From assembly GCA_026225945.1 (NCBI GenBank), contig JAMJFZ010001133.1, forward strand, positions 12,341,501-12,405,500: a stretch of 64,000 nucleotides of DNA. The letters are read 5' to 3'. The DNA comes from Cricetomys ansorgei. Its lineage: Eukaryota > Chordata > Mammalia > Rodentia > Nesomyidae. Shown in pieces: positions 58,461 to 64,000 of the stretch. Within the stretch, counting starts at the first letter, position 1. Each line of letters begins with the position of its first letter. The position numbers and the translations under genes were made by a program. The notes under the pieces are model-generated. The model was not told the origin of the DNA. It ran no database searches and saw only the letters and a program-made list of their open reading frames with translations.

Positions 58461-59622
58461 TGTTATTCACCCTGTTTTTTATTTTATTTTAACTGTTATA
58501 AAACAGGGACAAAAACTGCCCCATCATCCATTCATTGGAATCACCGCACGGCAAGGTGAAAAGCCACCGATCAAAAATAATGAATAATTTTGTAATTCCT
58601 CAGAATAAGCACTGCTTCCACGTCATCAAAACAGAAGTCAGCAAGGGGTGTTTTGTTGCTGTTCGTTTCTGTACATTCTGTAATATGCTCATGGCTCGTT
58701 ATTAAGGCTAATAGGAAAGATCTTATGAGCTAAAAGGAAAACAGAGCAAAGCTCACAGTCAGCTGAAGGGTGAGTCCTAAGCATAGATGCAATCATGGAA
58801 CTGGATTGTCGTGTAAAGGCATATCATAAACAAAGCAGAAAGTACAACAGGATGTTCAGCATCTTAGCAATTAATATTTGATTCTTAAAACATACTAAAC
58901 CCAAACCAACCAGATAGCTAAACAGGAAGCCAGGGGGGAAAAAGCACTATCTGTCCTTTGTGCTATGGTACCCTTGGTTTGGAAGCAGAAGAATCCCAAG
59001 GAAGAAAGAAGCCATTGTCAATAAGAGGAGGACTGAGAAAAGATGCTTTGACTCAAGCCGCAAATTGACAGAGAGGAGTGAACCTGTAGATGGCGCATGT
59101 TGGGCTTTCCTCTGCACACTAACCTGCACATACCTCGGGTAAGCCTGTACTGTCCCTGCCATGTATGTAGTCTGTTATTGCAACCTGACAGTCACTTCAT
59201 GAGAACTCTCAATGCCAGCAGCTTCCACTGTTCAGCAGCGCCTGAACACAGTGAAGAAATATGTGCATGTGCACACATGCACGCATGTTTGTTCACATAC
59301 AACTTAAAGAAGCTAAGTGAAGTACCAGAGGAAGCAAATTAACTAACATGTTAAATTCATGCACCAGAGTAAAGCATATCCGTTAAAATATGTGTAATAT
59401 GTGTAGCCTCATATATGTTGATCTGAAAATAAAGCCCATAATGCTTTCAAAGTTTCAATCCAATAATGCAATGAATCGGACAGACAGTAGGCATACAGCA
59501 CAGAGGGACTAGGAAAAGTTAAATATAATTTTATTTGAGAAACCAGTATAAAACATGTCCCACATTTTGTTAAAAGTATATCAAGCTTTACTCTAATTAT
59601 ATGTAAGCCATTTAGATATGTG
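58461..59622. other. Unique stretch, nothing recognised
   Basis: No repeat or gene is recognised. A small alternating purine-pyrimidine patch (tgtgcatgtgcacacatgca) lies near 59,261-59,280. Confidence 0.5.
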
Positions 59623-59758
59623 TTTGAGACAGGGGCCTGTGTAGTCCAGGTTGGCCTGGAACTCACTATGTAGGCAAGGATGACATTGAACTCCTGATCC
59701 TCCTGCCTCCACTTCTGGAAGCTCAGGGAATGAAAGGCAAGGGCCACCACACTCAGCC
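59623..59758 (-). mobile_element. B1/B4-type SINE
   Basis: gagacaggggcctgtgtagt, aggttggcctggaactcact, tgacattgaactcctgatcc and gcctccacttctggaagctc then ggccaccacactcagcc are the reverse complement of a B1-like body. The aggatgaca variant is typical of B4. Confidence 0.67.
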
Positions 59759-60490
59759 ACTGCTGATTTACCTTGCAAGAGAGTTATTAGAGGAATACCT
59801 TGCGACACTCTCCGTCAGACTCTAACTGTAATGGTGTGCTGTTCAGTGCTGGCAAAACACTTTAAACTAGGGGAGCTGGACTCCTCGACGTGTGCATAAT
59901 TTAAAATTCAAGGCTCCAGAGCTGATTAATTGCAGATAAATTATATTTTTCTTTGTGTGCAACTCAATAGATAATCATACTTAATTGCCTTGTAAGAGAA
60001 CAGGAGTCCCCTATTATACATGAAATTAAGAATTTAAAGACGTTTGCATGATAATTTTAAAACAATATTTGACTTGAAAAGACTATTAATTATCCAGAAC
60101 ATTTTGCATGGGTTGTATTCACATTTAATAAAGCACATTTGCTCTTTAGTTTCTTCTCAACATTTTTGTGTTTGAAAAATGAAGGAGTCTACATAATGTA
60201 AATATAGTCACTTAGCTCCTCTAAGCTTTCCTCTATGCCCCCAAAAAAATCACCTGTGAGTATTGGTTATGGGTAATCAATTTTCTCAATGTCTCTTTCA
60301 AATTGTTATAAAATTATCCATGTGCTAATATTTTCTGGCTCTAGAGACACGTTTTGATGCTTTGATTCATTGATACATTACAGTCAATTTGGGAAAAATG
60401 AGTCTCTTTTATTCATGTCATATAAAGTTTTCCTGTATTGATAACAGAGCCCCAGGGAACTCTGAGGTAGTCACTATTTATCTGTAATAT
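59759..60490. other. Repeat-free A+T-rich stretch; candidate conserved block
   Basis: No transposon is recognised. 59,880-60,160 has gctgattaattgcagataaa, tacttaattgcc and gactattaattatccag, i.e. clustered homeodomain-like cores. Confidence 0.45.
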
Positions 60491-60504
60491 TCTCTCTCTC
60501 TCTT

Positions 60505-60539
<35 letters not shown>

Positions 60540-60560
60540 TTCTCTCTCTCACACACACTC
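60491..60560. repeat. (CT)n microsatellite with CA end
   Basis: CT units broken by four ttt steps, ending in an acacaca run. Confidence 0.96.
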
Positions 60561-61285
60561 ATTTGTCAATGGGGTGAAGCTAAAATGGTGACAGGAAAAG
60601 TTGAATGAAGGGAAATTGTATTCACTTATTACAAAATTAATGTACTCTTGATAGCAACCTAATATATTTTTGACCTCAAATTAAAATATTCATGGTAAAT
60701 TAGAGAGAAGAAACTCCCTTATATACAAGTCATGTCATCTCTGTAATCGACAGTCACTGTAGCAGGCCCACTTTCCCCCATGCAGGGCTGAGCAAGGTGA
60801 TATCTACCCCCCTTTTCCCATTGTCTTTATAAAATATATGCAGCCTGCTACCTAGGAAACCCAAGAGTAGGAGGAGCCGTTCTGGGCGATTGCATGTGGC
60901 TGCAGTTGCCAAGGAAACTCATGCCTTCTCTCCTGGGAATGCTCAGTGAAGGTCCTCTGATAGGAGCTTAGCAGGGTTCTCATAGGAAGAGCCAGGCTAG
61001 AAAAGTAGGGAGGCTTTTCCAAGCACACACACTGTCTGAGCTATGAGCCATGACACAGCCTCAACACACACCACTCAGCACCCAAAGTGAAGCTTGGGGA
61101 TTGCCGCATGGCCTTCAGCAGAACCAAAAATATCAAACGTGCAAACTCTTGACCATGAAGCACAGACCATGGGAATAGGGAGAAAATGAATTAAGTAGGA
61201 GACACTGAGAGTCTGTATATGTCTAAACCCATGTCTTTTGAAAGTGCACTTTTTTGAGTAGTGTCCTGCAGAACATTTAAGTTCT
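60561..61285. other. Unique stretch, nothing recognised
   Basis: No repeat or gene recognised. Confidence 0.5.
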
Positions 61286-61545
61286 TTTTTAAAAATTATG
61301 TTTTATTGTTTAAGAATTTTTTACATGCATATAAGGCATTTTGGCCCAACCTACCTCCCACCCTGTCCCTTCCAATTCTTCCCCTAACCCCCTGCTTTTC
61401 CCAAGTGCTTACAAATCTACTAATTCTAGTCAATTCTTTAAACACATTTCCCTTTCTTTCTACCACTCAGTTATTATTGAGGAAGCACCACATACAAAAC
61501 ACTCCAGATTTTTATATCTTATCATCCCAGTGTAAATAAGCATAT
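61286..61545 (-). mobile_element. L1 3' end fragment
   Basis: T-rich start, tttattgtttaagaattttt, acatgcatataaggcatttt and a C/T-rich block (caacctacctcccaccctgt) resemble the reverse complement of a rodent L1 3' terminus. A 92-codon plus frame over this region (61,261-61,539) is an artefact. Confidence 0.5.
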
Positions 61546-62880
61546 AAAAACCCAAATAATATGAATGTAACTTCAGTAGGGAATTACCGTATACCATTGT
61601 TCATCACTTATAAAATACAAAACCATGATATTTAAAGCCTTCTATTAATTTCTTTCAAAAAACCATTAAAAGTAACATGCACCAGAAAAGGAAAAAACTT
61701 GGAATCCTGCCAGTGCCTCCGTAGTGCTGATAATAAAGGCCTGTGCCACCATGCCGAGCAAAGAGGCCCATTGCTTGAAAGCATCTACCTCATTGTCCTA
61801 AAATATTATTCACACAGCCTACATACAGACAAGAATACAAAGGTATTTTGTTTTAAAACTAAGTGGAAACGGTTAAGATTTCTCAGAAACGAGTCAGGGA
61901 GAATTGCGATTCATTGAGCAGTCTAGTGAGCAGCGAAGGTGTGTGAAAGGAGGCCCACATGCATTGTGGGTAGAGTGGGGATTGTAGCAGCCGGTTAAGG
62001 GTGCAATTCAGAAAGTGTCTTAAATGCCTTGAAATGTCACTGGCTTTCATTGGACTTAGCAATGTAATTTTAAAGTGATTTTTCTGAAATAAACTGCGCA
62101 CAAGGATAGTAACACACTTTGTCAAAAAAAATCACCTGCATTCCTGGACTTGCCCATTCATAAAGTCACATCAAATGCGCAGGATGGAGTACTATGCTGG
62201 TAGCTGTCCCTTAAGGCTGACTGTAGAAAGAAAATATGAAACTGGGTGAACATGTCTGTTATAGAATGAGAAGTTGAAACATAAAGACCGCACCAAAGAA
62301 CCATTTCTACAGTCTTCCTTCTTTTGGACTAACAGTCTTCAACCCACTAATACAGTAGAAACAAATAAATATGGAAAGCCCCAAGTCGCAGGTACCAGGA
62401 CATGTGATGTGACGATGCTTAGCGTCAAGACAATGTGTGGCCATCCGCACAGGGTGACTGCTGACATCCATTATACAACGGATGGAACGAAGAGTTTTAA
62501 AAATAGCATCTGCTCCTCTTCATTTGTGACTGGAGAAAGTTGCAAAGTGGGGTGCATGGTGATCTCATGTGATTAAGAAAGAGAGATACAGAAAAGGCAC
62601 ACATATCTCTGGGCACTTACATGGCTGCCTCGTGAAAAAAGACACTCGGCTATTTGTTATTGAGAGAAGTTATTCCCTTCAGCGTTATAAGAAAGGCAGT
62701 GTTTTTATAAAGTACAGAAGTCATCCCACTTGTAGGAAAAATTAGAGCTGGCAATGGTTACTAATGTTCTGTTGCTACACTAATCAATACATTCTCAGCT
62801 AAGTGTTTAAAATGTGTTCCACTACCTTAAAGCACAATGAAATGAGAACACTGAAATATCCAAGGTCGAAAAAGATGCTG
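61546..62880. other. Unique stretch, nothing recognised
   Basis: No repeat or gene is recognised. Frames at 61,883-62,125 (minus) and 62,274-62,576 (plus) resemble no known protein. Confidence 0.5.
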
Positions 62881-63335
62881 TGATGGCTGGCTTTTTGTCA
62901 GCTTGCTACAAATTAGAGTCACCTATGTAGAGAGTCTCACCTGAAGAAACGTCAGATTGCCTTAACTGATGGGGAAGCGCCCGCAGTGCCCAGATTAGAA
63001 GGGCATGGCAGGAGGAAGATTACCCCGGGATCCTTTCACCCAACTGCCTTGCCGCCAACCTTCTCTGACATCAGAACCTGCTTTTCTAGGCTTTCAACCA
63101 GAACCAAGAACCAGCAGCTCTTCAGGAACTTCCCAGGGTTTTTTGTCACCAGATTGGGACTGCTACAGCATCCAACCATGGGCCACCCCAGTGAGAGACA
63201 GGGCTATAGAGACCCAGCCTCTCTGCCAGAGCATCTCAGGGCTGCTCAGCCTCTCAGCTATGGGATAGCCGATGTCCCTATTTTACACCTCATTCCTCTA
63301 CAATCCATGGGTGCGATGAAGGGAAAATAGAAACA
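62881..63335 (+). mobile_element. Rodent LTR (MaLR-like), older copy of 26,391 family
   Basis: tgatggctggctttttgtca, gcttgctacaaattagagtc, tctgacatcagaacctgctt, accagcagctcttcaggaac, caccagattgggactgctac and cctattttacacctcattcc follow this family in order. The 3' end is lost. Open plus frames of 114 and 87 codons (62,986-63,330 and 63,005-63,268) lie wholly inside and are not genes. Confidence 0.65.
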
Positions 63336-63480
63336 CGTGTATGCTGTGTGACTCCACAAATTCACGGTGTATTTACAGTTTCTAAGGCTTTCATCCATTT
63401 CTGTTTCTTCACTCTATTATTTACTGTAGGAAGCTGCTGATGCCAAAATCTTTTCAGTCTCTGTCATCTTGAAGTGTGAA

Positions 63481-63660
63481 GCCAGGTGTAGTAGCGCGCG
63501 CCTGTAATTTCAGAACTCAGGTGTCATAGACAGGAATCATCTCAGGTAGACCAGGCCAGCCTGGTCTACAGAGTGAGTTACAGTCTAGCCAGGGCTAAAT
63601 AGTGAGACCTCCATTTAAGAAAGAGAGAGAGGGGAGAGGAGGAAAGAAGGAAGGAAATAA
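63481..63660 (+). mobile_element. B1 SINE with purine-rich tail
   Basis: gccaggtgtagtagcgcgcg, cctgtaatttcagaactcag, gaccaggccagcctggtcta and cagagtgagttacagtctag form a B1 body with retained CpGs in the promoter part. A GA/GGA/AAGG tail follows (63,620-63,660). Confidence 0.83.
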
Positions 63661-64000
63661 ATCGTATTTTGCTCTCATCGTTAATCACTTTACTGCATTG
63701 CTAATATACTTTTCCCAGGGGAGACACAAACAGCGTTTACCCCTCTTTCTCAGGTCCCAGTGACAAACAGAGGCACAACCTCACAAAAAACTCACTCTGG
63801 GAACCAATGAGTGGACAGGACGGCTCCTATTCTTTCTACTCCAGTGCTCCGCAGCCTTCCTGCCTACGTCAGCTTTCAGCCCACAGCAGACATTCTCAGA
63901 CTCTCGAGCTTGGTGCTTTATTTTTCTAGCCCCTTATCCACCAAGAACCTAGTGCACTTCACCCAGACTCACAGGCAGGCCTTCTCTCTCAGTAGGGTCC
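63661..64000. other. Unique stretch, nothing recognised
   Basis: No repeat or gene is recognised up to the window edge. Confidence 0.5.

Noticed and set aside
62986..63330. A 114-codon plus-strand frame (and an overlapping 87-codon one)
   Set aside because: It lies wholly inside a diverged LTR, and the same region in sister copies is not coding.

Overview
The window looks like non-coding nuclear DNA from a muroid rodent (mouse, rat, hamster or vole group). That reading rests on its repeats: B1, B2/B3 and B4 SINEs, Lx-type L1 3' regions, MT/ORR1-type MaLR LTRs and a URR1-type hAT element, with long CA, GATA, GGAA and GA microsatellites. The species cannot be fixed from the sequence. I found no exon, tRNA, rRNA, CRISPR array or prokaryotic feature that I can support. 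The only recognisable protein-coding homology is a decayed L1 ORF2 C-terminal fragment at about 49,560-50,146 on the minus strand. All other open frames are short chance frames or lie in low-complexity DNA. The window is best read as intergenic or intronic sequence. Repeat family names come from recognising consensus features by eye, so edges are approximate and subfamily names are provisional.

Layout. 1-9.4 kb: mostly unique A+T-rich DNA with old LTR, L1, B2 and B4 pieces. 9.4-11.05 kb: a repeat cluster of B3, MT-type LTR, an L1 3' region with a probable target duplication, and an ID/B4 piece. 11-17 kb: largely unique, with one MIR and one B1. 17.1-20.6 kb: MT-type LTR, B3 with a GATA array, two B1s, B4 and MIR. 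20.6-26.1 kb: mostly unique. 26.15-26.96 kb: URR1 next to an LTR that carries CT and AT microsatellites. 28,691-29,632: a tandem array built from 5-base words, the most distinctive object in the window. 33-38.1 kb: a GA tract, MIR, an ancient L1, and an L1 whose two halves point in opposite directions. 38-49 kb: mostly unique, with several SINEs and two LTRs of one family. 49,189-52,017: a nested block, described below. 52.2-54.2 kb: a further L1 3' region and a GGAA array. 54-64 kb: two more LTRs, four SINEs, purine and CT tracts, and several repeat-free A+T-rich stretches that could be conserved enhancers.

The clearest history is at 49,189-52,017. A 5'-inverted (twin-primed) L1 is flanked by a 15-bp target duplication that matches at 14 of 15 bases. 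It was later split by an LTR, and that LTR was itself split by a second LTR in the opposite direction. Nothing here forms an operon or a working gene set. I see no strong case for a new biological system; the pentamer array and the nested L1 block are the observations most worth checking.
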